Origin: DATEJJ01 sp039649115
GTDB taxonomy: Bacteria > Actinomycetota > Actinomycetes > Mycobacteriales > Micromonosporaceae
Assembly (NCBI GenBank): GCA_039649115.1
Contig: JBBWZQ010000162.1
Span: forward strand, 1 to 12,971
Direction: 5' to 3'
DNA: 12,971 bases
Shown here: positions 1-6,793 of the stretch, one piece after another
Numbering within the stretch: the stretch's first letter is position 1
Layout: each line of letters starts with the position of its first letter
Notes under the pieces: generated by a model
What the model was told of the DNA's origin: nothing
The model's database searches: none
What the model saw: only the letters and a program-made list of their open reading frames with translations
Position numbers and translations under genes: made by a program

Positions 1-15
1 GGGGAGATCGGTAGT

Positions 16-55
16 TGCCGGCGGATTGCGCAGGTGACTGCGCGATTGTCCGGCA
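16..55. repeat. Conserved imperfect hairpin, copy 1
   Basis: TGCCGG and CCGGCA arms flank an inner GCGCA/TGCGC stem with a 6-nt loop GGTGAC. Aligned fully, the arms form 17 pairs with two mismatches and two G-T wobbles. The same 40-nt structure recurs at 180-219 and 342-381. It could be a transcription-termination or protein-binding element; its function is unknown. Confidence 0.75.
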
Positions 56-179
56 GGTTGCGATCACCTCGGGCAGGTGCGGCCTGAGCCGGCGTGGTCT
101 GGGCCGCTTGCCGTGATGGCTGGCCGGGCGCTGGCGGCTCCGGGGTGACGGTCGTGGAGTGGGCGGGGAGATCGGTAGT

Positions 180-219
180 TGCCGGCGGATTGCGCAGGTG
201 ACTGCGCGATTGTCCGGCA
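180..219. repeat. Conserved imperfect hairpin, copy 2
   Basis: This is identical in sequence to the hairpin at 16-55, 164 bp further on. Outer stem TGCCGG/CCGGCA, inner stem GCGCA/TGCGC, loop GGTGAC. Confidence 0.75.
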
Positions 220-341
220 GGTTGCGATCACCTCGGGCAGGTGCGGCCTGGGCCGGCGTGGTCTGGGCCGCTTGCCGTGATGGCTGCCGGGCGCTGGCGG
301 CTCCGGGTGACGGTCGTGGAGTGGGCGGGGAGATCGGGAGT

Positions 342-381
342 TGCCGGCGAATTGCGCAGGTGACTGCGCGACTCTCCGGCA
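342..381. repeat. Conserved imperfect hairpin, copy 3 (diverged)
   Basis: Both stems and the loop GGTGAC are unchanged although the bases between the stems differ from copies 1 and 2. One G-T wobble has become A-T, one G-G mismatch has become G-C, and one A-T pair has become A-C. The pattern mostly preserves pairing. Confidence 0.7.
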
Positions 382-390
382 GGATGCGAT

Positions 391-425
<35 letters not shown>

Positions 426-434
426 AGTTGAGCT

Positions 435-495
435 GGGCTGGGCCGGCCGGCCGGGCTGGCTGGGCCGGGCCGGGTTGAGCTGGGCTGGGTCGGGG
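435..495 (+). other. G-tract region with G-quadruplex potential
   Basis: Nine runs of three or four G lie between 435 and 495 on the + strand. Four at 453-474 have loops of 6, 2 and 2 bases, and four at 467-489 have loops of 2, 7 and 2, so both fit the usual G3+N1-7 pattern. The tract abuts the mycP stop codon. G-quadruplex formation is an inference from pattern only. Confidence 0.55.
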
Positions 496-1746
496 TCAGG
501 GCTCGCCAGGGCGCCAGCGCCGGCGGGCGCCGCGCGACAGCACGCTTGCCAGCAGGAGCACCGCACCGGCCAGCGCCACCGCGACGCCGGACAGCACCAA
601 CGCGTCGCCACGCGAGTCCGCGGCCGCGACCGTTCCCCGACCCCGGTCCGCCGCGCCGAGCGGGTGCCGCGCCGCTGGTGCCGCGGTCGCCGGCACCTCG
701 GTCACGGCCCGGTAGGGGTTGAGCACGCCGTAGCCGTACTGGGTGCCGGGTCGGGAGTCGGGCGCCGGGTCGGCGGTACCCGTGATGCGGGCGGTCACGT
801 CCCGGACCCGGGACAGGCCGGTGGGTGCCGCCGTGCGCGGGTACCGGGACATGATCAGTGCGGCGGTCGCCGATACGAACGGCACCGCGAAGCTGGTACC
901 GGTGAACGAGCCGAGGCCGGACGGGGGCACCGCGGCCGTCACGTCGGCTCCCGGTGCCGTGATGTCCACATAGGACCCCACCTGCGAGTCGGCCAGCCGG
1001 GCGCCGTCGGCGCCGATCGCGCCCACGCCGATGACATCGGGGTAGCCGGCCGGGTACGGCACGGGATCCGGGCCGGGTGAGCGGCCGTGTGCGTTCCCGG
1101 CGGCGGCCACCACGACGGCCCCGGCCTGTACCGCGTCGCGGACCGCCTGGCGCACCAGGGCGTCGTCCCGGTACAGCACCATCGAGATGTTCAGTACCCG
1201 CGCCCCGTCGCGTACCGCCGTGGTGATCGCCTGCGCGAGCCCCGCGGCGGTACCGGCGCGCCCGGCGGACGGGGTGTCGCCGGTCTCGGTCACCCGGATC
1301 GGGAGGATCCTCGCGCCGGGCGCCAGTCCGGCGAATCCGCTACCGGGCACCGGACCGGCCGCGATGACGCTGGCCACGGCGGTGCCGTGCGCGACGCAGT
1401 CGGTCCGGCCGTCACCGCCACCGGAGCCGGGCAGGAAGTCGTGACCTTTCAGCACCGCCCGGCGCAGCTGCGGGTGGCGCGCGTCCACCCCGGAGTCGAT
1501 CACGGCCACGGTCACCCGGCTGCCGTCGGCGATACCGGTGAGGCGCTGCGGCTCGTACCGGCGCTGCGGCCACGGCACCGCGGTGATCCGCGAACCGGCG
1601 GGCAGGCGGGTACCGGCCGGGCAGCCGGCGGCGGCCGCGGCCGGTATCGGCGCCGCGAGGACGGCCGGTACCGTCATTGCGACGAGCGCCGCGCACACCG
1701 CGACACTGGACGTGGCACGCGGGTGGAGTACTCTGACGCCACGCAT
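496..1746 (-). CDS. mycP: Type VII secretion mycosin, subtilisin-like (S8) membrane-anchored serine protease
   Basis: The 416-residue product has the full mycosin layout: an N-terminal signal peptide (about 1-40, hydrophobic stretch ending in an Ala run), an S8 catalytic domain, and one C-terminal membrane helix (about 382-403) followed by a basic tail. The catalytic triad is visible as Asp84 (AVIDSGVD), His120 (HGTAVAS) and Ser285 (FTGTSFAVP), with oxyanion Asn218 (AAAGN). In this family the protease domain faces the cell envelope, associates with the ESX/type VII secretion membrane complex and is needed for its stability or substrate processing. The ATG start is supported by GGAGG at 1751-1755, 4 nt upstream. 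No EccB, EccC, EccD or Esx gene is in the window, so any core locus lies outside it. It is divergent from the SseB-like gene at 2004. Everything needed for activity appears intact. Confidence 0.93.
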   Translation of the reverse strand: MRGVRVLHPRATSSVAVCAALVAMTVPAVLAAPIPAAAAAGCPAGTRLPAGSRITAVPWPQRRYEPQRLTGIADGSRVTVAVIDSGVDARHPQLRRAVLKGHDFLPGSGGGDGRTDCVAHGTAVASVIAAGPVPGSGFAGLAPGARILPIRVTETGDTPSAGRAGTAAGLAQAITTAVRDGARVLNISMVLYRDDALVRQAVRDAVQAGAVVVAAAGNAHGRSPGPDPVPYPAGYPDVIGVGAIGADGARLADSQVGSYVDITAPGADVTAAVPPSGLGSFTGTSFAVPFVSATAALIMSRYPRTAAPTGLSRVRDVTARITGTADPAPDSRPGTQYGYGVLNPYRAVTEVPATAAPAARHPLGAADRGRGTVAAADSRGDALVLSGVAVALAGAVLLLASVLSRGARRRWRPGEP

Positions 1747-1783
1747 CTGTCCTCCGACCGGGAGTAGTCGTGTCCCGGCCCGG

Positions 1784-1808
1784 ATCGTAATGGTAGAGAC
1801 CGGTTTCC
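1784..1808 (-). promoter_or_regulatory. Possible ECF-sigma-type promoter for mycP
   Basis: On the minus strand GGAAAC (1808-1803) is followed after 15 nt by CGAT (1787-1784), resembling the GGAAC/CGTT pattern of some ECF sigma factors. A housekeeping-type hexamer TACGAT overlaps the second element. It would start transcription about 30-40 nt upstream of the mycP ATG. Pattern match only. The remaining 1747-2003 divergent region also holds an overlapping TAGGTT pair at 1860-1870, a possible -10 for the + strand gene, without a clear -35. Confidence 0.22.
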
Positions 1809-2003
1809 GGCGGCCCGTCCTGGCTGGCCTGCCGGCTGCGCGACGTGCCGTTGGCCTTGTAGGTTAGGTTGCGCGAGCACGTGTGTGCGGATGGCGCGGT
1901 GGAGGTGGTGCCTGTGACCGAGCCGAGCGAGGTCACGGGCTTGCGCGTCCAAGCCCCGCACCGCACATGCGGCATCGCACGGGGATGGCCAGTGAGGTGA
2001 CGA

Positions 2004-4121
2004 GTGACTGACTGGGAGCCTGCCAGCGAGGCCGAGGCGGCGATGCGGGACGCGTTGCGCACCGGCGACCAGGAGCTGTACTTCCGCATCCTGGCCCGGA
2101 TCGACCTCCTGCTGCCGGTGTCGCCGGACGCGGCGGCCGGCCAGGCGCCGATGGGCTGGGGCACCTGGACAACCGGGGGCCGCACGCACGTCCTCGCGTT
2201 CACCACCCCGCAGGCGATGCGCAGCTGCCTGGCGGAGCATGTCGGCTCGGCGCGCAAGGTCGCATACCAGGATCTCGCGGACGCGTGGCCCAACCACGAG
2301 TGGTGGCTCGCGATCAACCCGGGGCTGCCGATCGAGGGGTACCTGCCGGCGTGGTTCGTCGCCCAGCTCTCGCGCGGTGACGTGCGGTTGCCCGGCCGCA
2401 CGATCGGCGCGCGGGCGAGGGTCGAGGCGGCCACGGCGCGGCCTCGGGGAGCGGCGCCCATTCCGGCCCAGTCGGAGGGCCTGCCCCGCCGGCCGGTGCC
2501 GCCGCAGAGTTCGGGCGGCACGCACGCTCCGGCTCCCGCGCCACCGGCTCCCGTGCCACCGGCCGTCCCCGCACCCGCGCATCTCGCCGTGCCGCCACCA
2601 GCGCCAGCGCCGCCACCCGTGCCACCGCCGGCCCCGGCGCCATCTGAGCCGAACTGGGCCCCGCGTTCGCCCGCACCATCTGAGCCGAACTGGGCCCTGC
2701 GGTCGCCCGAGTCGTCCGAGCCGAACTGGTCTCCGCGTTCGCCCGCACGATCCGAGCCGAACTGGGACCCGCGTTCGCCCGAGCCGTCCGAGCCGAACTG
2801 GGCTCCGCGTTCACCCGCACCATCTGAGCCGAATTGGGCCCCGCGTTCGCCCGAGCCGTCCGAGCCGAACTGGGACCCGCGTTCGCCCGCGCCGGCCGAG
2901 CCCGGTTGGTCCCCGCGGTCGCCCGCGGCATCCGAGCCCAGCTGGACCCCGCGGACGCCCGCGCCGTCCGAACCCATCCCACCGCTGCCGGAGCGGCCGA
3001 CGACGTACCGGGCGCACGCGTCACCGATACCCGCGCAGCCCGTGGCCGACCGGGCACCCGTACCCCCACCAGCACCGCCACCGCCCCCGGCCCCGCCGCC
3101 GCCCGAAGTCCCGGCCGAGTCGGCCGCGGCGCCGCTGCCCCTGCCGACCACGGAGCCGCCGTTCGATCCGGCCAATGACGTCGAGGCGGACCTGCTCGTC
3201 GCGGCGTCCGACGGCCACACTGACAGCTTCCTGTCGACGCTGCTGCTGGCCAAGGTGCTGCTTCCGGTCGCGCCCGGCGCGTCCACCGCGGTGCGACCGG
3301 GTGACCCCGGCTTCGAGTGGCGGCGCGAGGACGTGGAGGGCCAGCCCTACGTCGTGGTGTTCACCTCTTACGAGCGGATGGTCGAGCACCTGCCCGTCGA
3401 TACCGCGGCGCTGACCACGAAGTTCGTGCAGCTGATCGGGGTGTGGCCCGACGACTCGTGGTCGTTCGCGGTCAACCCGGGCTCTCCGGTGGGTGCCACG
3501 CTGCCGGGCGGGCAGATCAGGGCACTCGCCGCCTGGGCGGCCGAGGTGGGGCTGTCGGACGAGCCGTCGGTGGAGTTCGAGCCGATCGACTCGCCCAAGG
3601 CGGCGCCGGTCGGTCCGGTGGCGGAGCGACCGGTGGTCATGCAGAAGCCGGTGGCGCCAACGCAGGTGGCGTACTTCCTGGAGCGCGGGTACGACCGGGT
3701 GTCCGGGTTCGTGCACCGGGCCAGCGAGGTGGCGCACCTGACCACGCCGGAGCAGCTGTACGCGGCGCTCGGGCTGGGGTACGCCGGGTCGCCGTTCAAG
3801 CCGTCCGACGACGAGGTGTTCGTGCTGCGCTGGATCGCGTACCGGCCCAACCTCTACCGGATCCCGTACGGCGGGCGCGACGAGACCGGCATGCGGGCCA
3901 TGCAGGGCTGGATGATCGAGCGCGCGCCGTTCCGGGGCAACGGCTTCGCGCCGGGTGAGAGTGACGACGTGATCGCCGAGTTCAAGGTGGACAGCGCGCG
4001 GTTGCCGCACAACGCGCAGATGTGGCGGATCAGCCGGGAAGGGACAGAGACCCTCATCGCCGTACTCGACACGGACGGACCGCGCTGGGTACAGGTCTCC
4101 GGACCCGAGGAGCGTGCCTGA
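2004..4121 (+). CDS. Two-domain SseB-family protein with proline-rich repeat linker and unknown C-terminal domain
   Basis: The 705-residue product starts at GTG, preceded by GAGG (1994-1997) at good spacing. Residues ~8-123 form an SseB N-terminal-like domain, and residues ~387-505 form a second copy. The copies align around matching motifs WWLAINPGLPI and WSFAVNPGSPV, indicating internal duplication. Between them (~130-385) is a Pro/Ala-rich, probably disordered linker holding nine 12-residue repeats of the form SEPNWxPRSPxP (residues 214-321). Residues ~555-700 form a separate conserved-looking domain with segments such as LYRIPYGG, GWMIERAPF and GNGFAPGE that I cannot assign. SseB is named after a Salmonella type III secretion protein; actinobacterial SseB-like proteins are of uncertain function. 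There is no signal peptide or membrane helix. Its position beside mycP suggests a type VII secretion link (inference). It could be a secretion-associated adaptor or a polymorphic toxin carrier. Confidence 0.85.
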   Translation: MTDWEPASEAEAAMRDALRTGDQELYFRILARIDLLLPVSPDAAAGQAPMGWGTWTTGGRTHVLAFTTPQAMRSCLAEHVGSARKVAYQDLADAWPNHEWWLAINPGLPIEGYLPAWFVAQLSRGDVRLPGRTIGARARVEAATARPRGAAPIPAQSEGLPRRPVPPQSSGGTHAPAPAPPAPVPPAVPAPAHLAVPPPAPAPPPVPPPAPAPSEPNWAPRSPAPSEPNWALRSPESSEPNWSPRSPARSEPNWDPRSPEPSEPNWAPRSPAPSEPNWAPRSPEPSEPNWDPRSPAPAEPGWSPRSPAASEPSWTPRTPAPSEPIPPLPERPTTYRAHASPIPAQPVADRAPVPPPAPPPPPAPPPPEVPAESAAAPLPLPTTEPPFDPANDVEADLLVAASDGHTDSFLSTLLLAKVLLPVAPGASTAVRPGDPGFEWRREDVEGQPYVVVFTSYERMVEHLPVDTAALTTKFVQLIGVWPDDSWSFAVNPGSPVGATLPGGQIRALAAWAAEVGLSDEPSVEFEPIDSPKAAPVGPVAERPVVMQKPVAPTQVAYFLERGYDRVSGFVHRASEVAHLTTPEQLYAALGLGYAGSPFKPSDDEVFVLRWIAYRPNLYRIPYGGRDETGMRAMQGWMIERAPFRGNGFAPGESDDVIAEFKVDSARLPHNAQMWRISREGTETLIAVLDTDGPRWVQVSGPEERA
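2643..2966 (+). repeat. Nine 36-bp in-frame tandem repeats
   Basis: Period 36 bp, encoding nine 12-residue units beginning S/A-E-P-N/G/S-W. The first seven keep SEPNW exactly; the last two are AEPGW and SEPSW, and a tenth begins SEPI at 2967 before the pattern stops. The most variable positions are residue 6 (A, S, D or T) and residues 11-12 (AP, ES, AR, EP or AA). The end units have diverged more than the middle ones, typical of unequal exchange or slippage. Copy number probably varies between strains. Confidence 0.95.
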
Positions 4122-4483
4122 TGCGTGACGGGTTCATCTGCCGCTGGCGGGGTCAGGAGTACGAGGCGGGCCCGGACGGCGCCGAGGTCCGCCTGTACAC
4201 CGCCGGGCCGGCCGAGGGCTTCGAGCAACTGCGGCCCGACCGGCACCGGCGCGTCGTACCGATGAGCGAGGTCGCCGACCTGTGCTACGTGCGCACCGTG
4301 TGCAACTGGCGTGGCGAGCCGTTCATCGTGCTCGGCGAGCACGACGCGTGGCTGCGCGTCGAGTACACCGGCGGCAGGGCACCGGTCGCGGCATCCCTGG
4401 GCCTGGAGGAGTTCGACTTCGGCGTGTACCAGGGCTGGGCGCCGGCCGCGGAGATCGCGGACGTGCGCGAGTACCGGGTCTGA
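4121..4483 (+). CDS. Hypothetical 120-residue protein translationally coupled to the SseB-like gene
   Basis: ATG at 4121 shares its A with the TGA stop of the preceding gene (TGATG). GAGGAG at 4106-4111 supplies a ribosome binding site, so the pair is almost certainly one operon with translational coupling. The product is small, soluble and rich in Trp and acidic residues (for example WLRVEYTGGRAPVA, LGLEEFDFGVYQGW, net acidic C-terminus). It has no signal peptide or membrane segment. I do not recognise a family with certainty. Its size, acidity and coupling to a large modular protein with a separate C-terminal domain fit an immunity protein or dedicated chaperone, but that is inference. An in-frame extension to 4022 is rejected because it would lie inside the upstream gene. 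Confidence 0.85.
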   Translation: MRDGFICRWRGQEYEAGPDGAEVRLYTAGPAEGFEQLRPDRHRRVVPMSEVADLCYVRTVCNWRGEPFIVLGEHDAWLRVEYTGGRAPVAASLGLEEFDFGVYQGWAPAAEIADVREYRV

Positions 4484-4490
4484 GTGCGCG

Positions 4491-5438
4491 CTACTGCTCC
4501 TTGGCCCAGCGCAGGATCTCGCCGGTGATCAGTTCGGGCGCCTCCACGTGCGGGAAGTGGCCGATACCGTCGAGCAGCCGCCACTCGTACCGGGCGATGA
4601 CGTAGCGGCCTGAGCCCTGCGCGGTGCGGGGCAGGATCGCGGTGTCCGCGGCGCCGTGCAGTTGCAGGGTCGGCGTGACGATCGGCTGCTGCAACAGCTT
4701 CACGAAGCGGTACCCGTGCAGGCGCAGCACCGACCGGAACGCCCACCGGTACGCCTCCAGCGCGCAGAACGAGACCTGCGGGATCTGCATGGCCGTGCGG
4801 CACCGGCGCTCGTAGTCGGCGAAGTCCGGCCCGCCCACCCAGTCGGGCCCGCCCCACCGGCGCAGGTAGTCGCCGATCAGCTCCGCGTCGTCGCGGGTCA
4901 GCACGTGTTCGTAGCGCGGGATCTGGAACCGCAGGACCGGCCCGGCCGCGGCGAACTGGCCGCGCGGGTCCGCGGCGAGCGAGGCGCGCAGCCGCAGCGG
5001 GTGCGCGGCTCCGGTGACCACGAGCCGGCGCACCAGGCGCGGGTGGAAGGCCGCGGCGGTCCACGCGAGCATCCCGCCGTACCCGGCGCCGACCAGCACC
5101 GCCGAGCGCTCGCCGAGCGCCCGGATCAGGCCGGCCACGTCGCCCGCCATCGTGTACCCGTCGTACCCGCGCGGCGGCTTGTCGCTGGCCCCGTACCCGC
5201 GCAGGTCCACCGCGACGGCGCGGAAGCCCGCGTCGGCCACCATGCGCAACTGGTGCCGCCAGGCCCACCAGAACTCGGGGAAACCGTGCAGGAAAAGGAT
5301 GAGTGGTCCGGTGCCGGCCTCCACCACGTGGAAGCGGCTGCCGTTGGCGCTGACGTAGCGGTGCGCCCACGGTCCGTCAATAAGGACGGCGGCCTCGTCC
5401 ACCGCCTTGGTCAGGCCGCCGCGCCGAGTCCCCGTCAC
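4491..5438 (-). CDS. Alpha/beta hydrolase, epoxide-hydrolase type, with nucleophile missing
   Basis: The 315-residue product resembles epoxide hydrolases (EphE-like). The oxyanion segment HGFPEFWWAWRHQL (51-64) is strongly conserved and a lid region lies between ~145 and 250. The acid Asp265 (HGAADTAI) and catalytic His294 (GIGHFPHVEAPE) are present. The nucleophile elbow, normally VGHDWGG in this family, reads VGAGYGG (116-122), so the nucleophile Asp is Gly119. Classical epoxide hydrolysis through an aspartyl ester is therefore not expected. The protein is cytosolic. GTG at 5438 was chosen because the frame further upstream (to 6011) runs antisense to the ROK gene; its ribosome binding site is weak, and GTG 36 bp further in is an alternative. 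It converges on the 120-residue gene with only 7 bp between stops. Confidence 0.87.
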   Translation of the reverse strand: MTGTRRGGLTKAVDEAAVLIDGPWAHRYVSANGSRFHVVEAGTGPLILFLHGFPEFWWAWRHQLRMVADAGFRAVAVDLRGYGASDKPPRGYDGYTMAGDVAGLIRALGERSAVLVGAGYGGMLAWTAAAFHPRLVRRLVVTGAAHPLRLRASLAADPRGQFAAAGPVLRFQIPRYEHVLTRDDAELIGDYLRRWGGPDWVGGPDFADYERRCRTAMQIPQVSFCALEAYRWAFRSVLRLHGYRFVKLLQQPIVTPTLQLHGAADTAILPRTAQGSGRYVIARYEWRLLDGIGHFPHVEAPELITGEILRWAKEQ

Positions 5439-5565
5439 GAGCTCAGCGTAGGGTGCGGAGGCTGTGCTTGTGCTGTGTGGTAAGGGAGATCTCAGGGGCG
5501 AGTCGGGGTCATCTCGGGGTCTACTATCTGTAAGAAACCTTGCCGATCGATGGGGGGAGCACGGA
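5439..5565 (+). promoter_or_regulatory. Divergent promoter region, hydrolase / ROK regulator
   Basis: This 127-bp region separates two divergent genes. TACTAT at 5522-5527 is a plausible -10 for the ROK gene, but no good -35 lies 16-18 bp upstream. ROK proteins often bind their own promoter, so an operator here is possible. I see no strong palindrome. Confidence 0.3.
5552..5559 (+). promoter_or_regulatory. G-rich ribosome binding site fixing the TTG start
   Basis: GGGGGGAG ends 6 nt before TTG at 5566. It decides the start: no comparable site precedes the GTG/ATG codons upstream in the frame. The run of six G is unusual and is a possible pairing site for a C-loop RNA (see the 6C RNA at the right end). 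Confidence 0.7.
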
Positions 5566-6741
5566 TTGACCCACCTTGCCGGCTCCTCACGGCTGCTGCG
5601 CGCGATGAACGAGAGCGCGGCACTGGCCCACCTGCTCGAACACGGCCAGCTCACCCGCGCCGAACTGCGCGAGCTCACCGGCCTGTCCAAGCCGACCGTC
5701 TCAGACGCCGTTCGCCGGCTGACCGATGCCGGCCTGGCTGTGGTCGTCGGGCACGTCAGCGCCGGCCCCGGCCCCAACGCCGAGGTGTACGCGGCCAACC
5801 CCGATGCCGCGTACGCCATCGCGGTGTCGGTGCGGGAGACCGCGTTCACGGAGGAGCCCGCCCTGGTCGCGGCGGTCTGCGACGTGTCGGGCGAGGTGCG
5901 GGCACGGGTCGAGCGGCCGGTGGACTTCCAGGGCACCGACCCGGTCGACGCCGTCGCGCGCACCGTCGAGGAGCTGCGGGCCAAGGTGGGCGGCCGGGGC
6001 GACGACGGCATCGGGTACGTGCAGATCGGCGTCGCGGGTGCCTATAACCCGCGTACGGAGACGATCCACCACGTCGACGTGCCCGGCTGGAACCGGCCGG
6101 GTCTGGTCGGCGAGCTGCGCGAGCGCATCGGCATGCGGGTCGGGGTCGACAACGACGTGAACCTGGCCGCGGTCGCCGAGCGGCGGCGCGGGGTGGTCGG
6201 CGACGCCGAAGGTTTCGCGCTGCTGTGGTTCGCCGAGGGACTGGGCCTGGCCATCGACCTGGGCGGCACGCTGCTGCGAGGGGCTCGCGGCGGGGCGGGC
6301 GAGATCGGCTACATGCCGCTGTACGCGGCGGACGGGCGCCAGTACGGCGACTTCCAGGACCTGGTGGGCGGGCGCGCGGTGCTGAGCCTGGCCAGCGAGC
6401 ACGGGGTACCCGGTGAGACGCCCGCGGAGGCGGTCGCGGCCGCCACGGAGTCCGCCGGCGCCGGCGAGGCGTTCCTGACCGCGCTCGCCGATCGCATCGT
6501 GGTGGGCCTGGCCGCGGTGGTCGCGGTGCTGGATCCGCCGCTCGTGGTGCTCGCCGGCGAGGTCGCGCAGGCCGGTGGGGAACCCCTGCGCGCCGCGGTG
6601 TCCACGGCCCTGCAACGCACCGCCACCCTGGAGACCGCCGTCGAGATCACCACCATCACGGAAGACGCCGTACTCCTGGGCGGCCTGGACGCCGGCCTGG
6701 CCGAAGTCCGCGAAGCCCTCCTCGCCTCGCTGCACCACTAA
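5566..6741 (+). CDS. ROK-family transcriptional regulator
   Basis: From the TTG start the product is 391 residues, normal for ROK regulators. Residues ~12-65 form a winged helix-turn-helix (LTRAELRELTGLSKPTVSDA). The rest is a ROK fold with the catalytic-type Asp197 in VDNDVNLAA and the sugar-binding-type motif GAGEIGY (243-249), where His of the usual GEIGH is Tyr. The N-terminal phosphate motif DxGGT is absent and reads AVSVRETAF. The Zn-binding CxCGxxGC motif is also absent: the segment ADGRQYGDFQDL has no Cys. These losses argue for a DNA-binding sensor without kinase activity. Its ligand cannot be told from sequence. Convergent with acs, so a role in carbon metabolism is plausible but unproven. 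Confidence 0.92.
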   Translation: MTHLAGSSRLLRAMNESAALAHLLEHGQLTRAELRELTGLSKPTVSDAVRRLTDAGLAVVVGHVSAGPGPNAEVYAANPDAAYAIAVSVRETAFTEEPALVAAVCDVSGEVRARVERPVDFQGTDPVDAVARTVEELRAKVGGRGDDGIGYVQIGVAGAYNPRTETIHHVDVPGWNRPGLVGELRERIGMRVGVDNDVNLAAVAERRRGVVGDAEGFALLWFAEGLGLAIDLGGTLLRGARGGAGEIGYMPLYAADGRQYGDFQDLVGGRAVLSLASEHGVPGETPAEAVAAATESAGAGEAFLTALADRIVVGLAAVVAVLDPPLVVLAGEVAQAGGEPLRAAVSTALQRTATLETAVEITTITEDAVLLGGLDAGLAEVREALLASLHH

Positions 6742-6742
6742 C

Positions 6743-6784
6743 CCCCACCGGCCCGCCACTCCACCGCGCCGCCGCCCGGTGGGG
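6743..6784. terminator. Hairpin in the convergent gap, likely bidirectional terminator
   Basis: CCCCACCGG (6743-6751) pairs perfectly with CCGGTGGGG (6776-6784) across a 24-nt loop. It fills the 52-bp gap between the ROK stop and the acs stop. There is no U tract, which is usual for high-GC actinobacteria. Confidence 0.55.
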
Positions 6785-6793
6785 CGGAGGTGG

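Noticed and set aside
2643..2966. CRISPR-like 36-bp periodicity
   Set aside because: Units are contiguous with no spacers, in frame, and differ mostly in ways that keep the peptide motif, so this is a coding tandem repeat.
1412..3286. Minus-strand open frame with a striking Gly/Asp/Ser-rich repeat (FGSDG units)
   Set aside because: The periodicity is the mirror of the 36-bp repeats of the + strand SseB-like gene, whose other parts show real domains. It also overlaps the start of mycP in another frame.
5464..5565. 34-residue N-terminal extension of the ROK regulator
   Set aside because: It crosses the likely -10 and the GGGGGGAG ribosome binding site; typical ROK regulators begin a few residues before the helix-turn-helix, as from TTG 5566.
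5439..6011. N-terminal extension of the hydrolase
   Set aside because: It is antisense to the helix-turn-helix region of the ROK gene and has Ser/Arg/Thr-rich shadow composition; the hydrolase fold begins after 5438.
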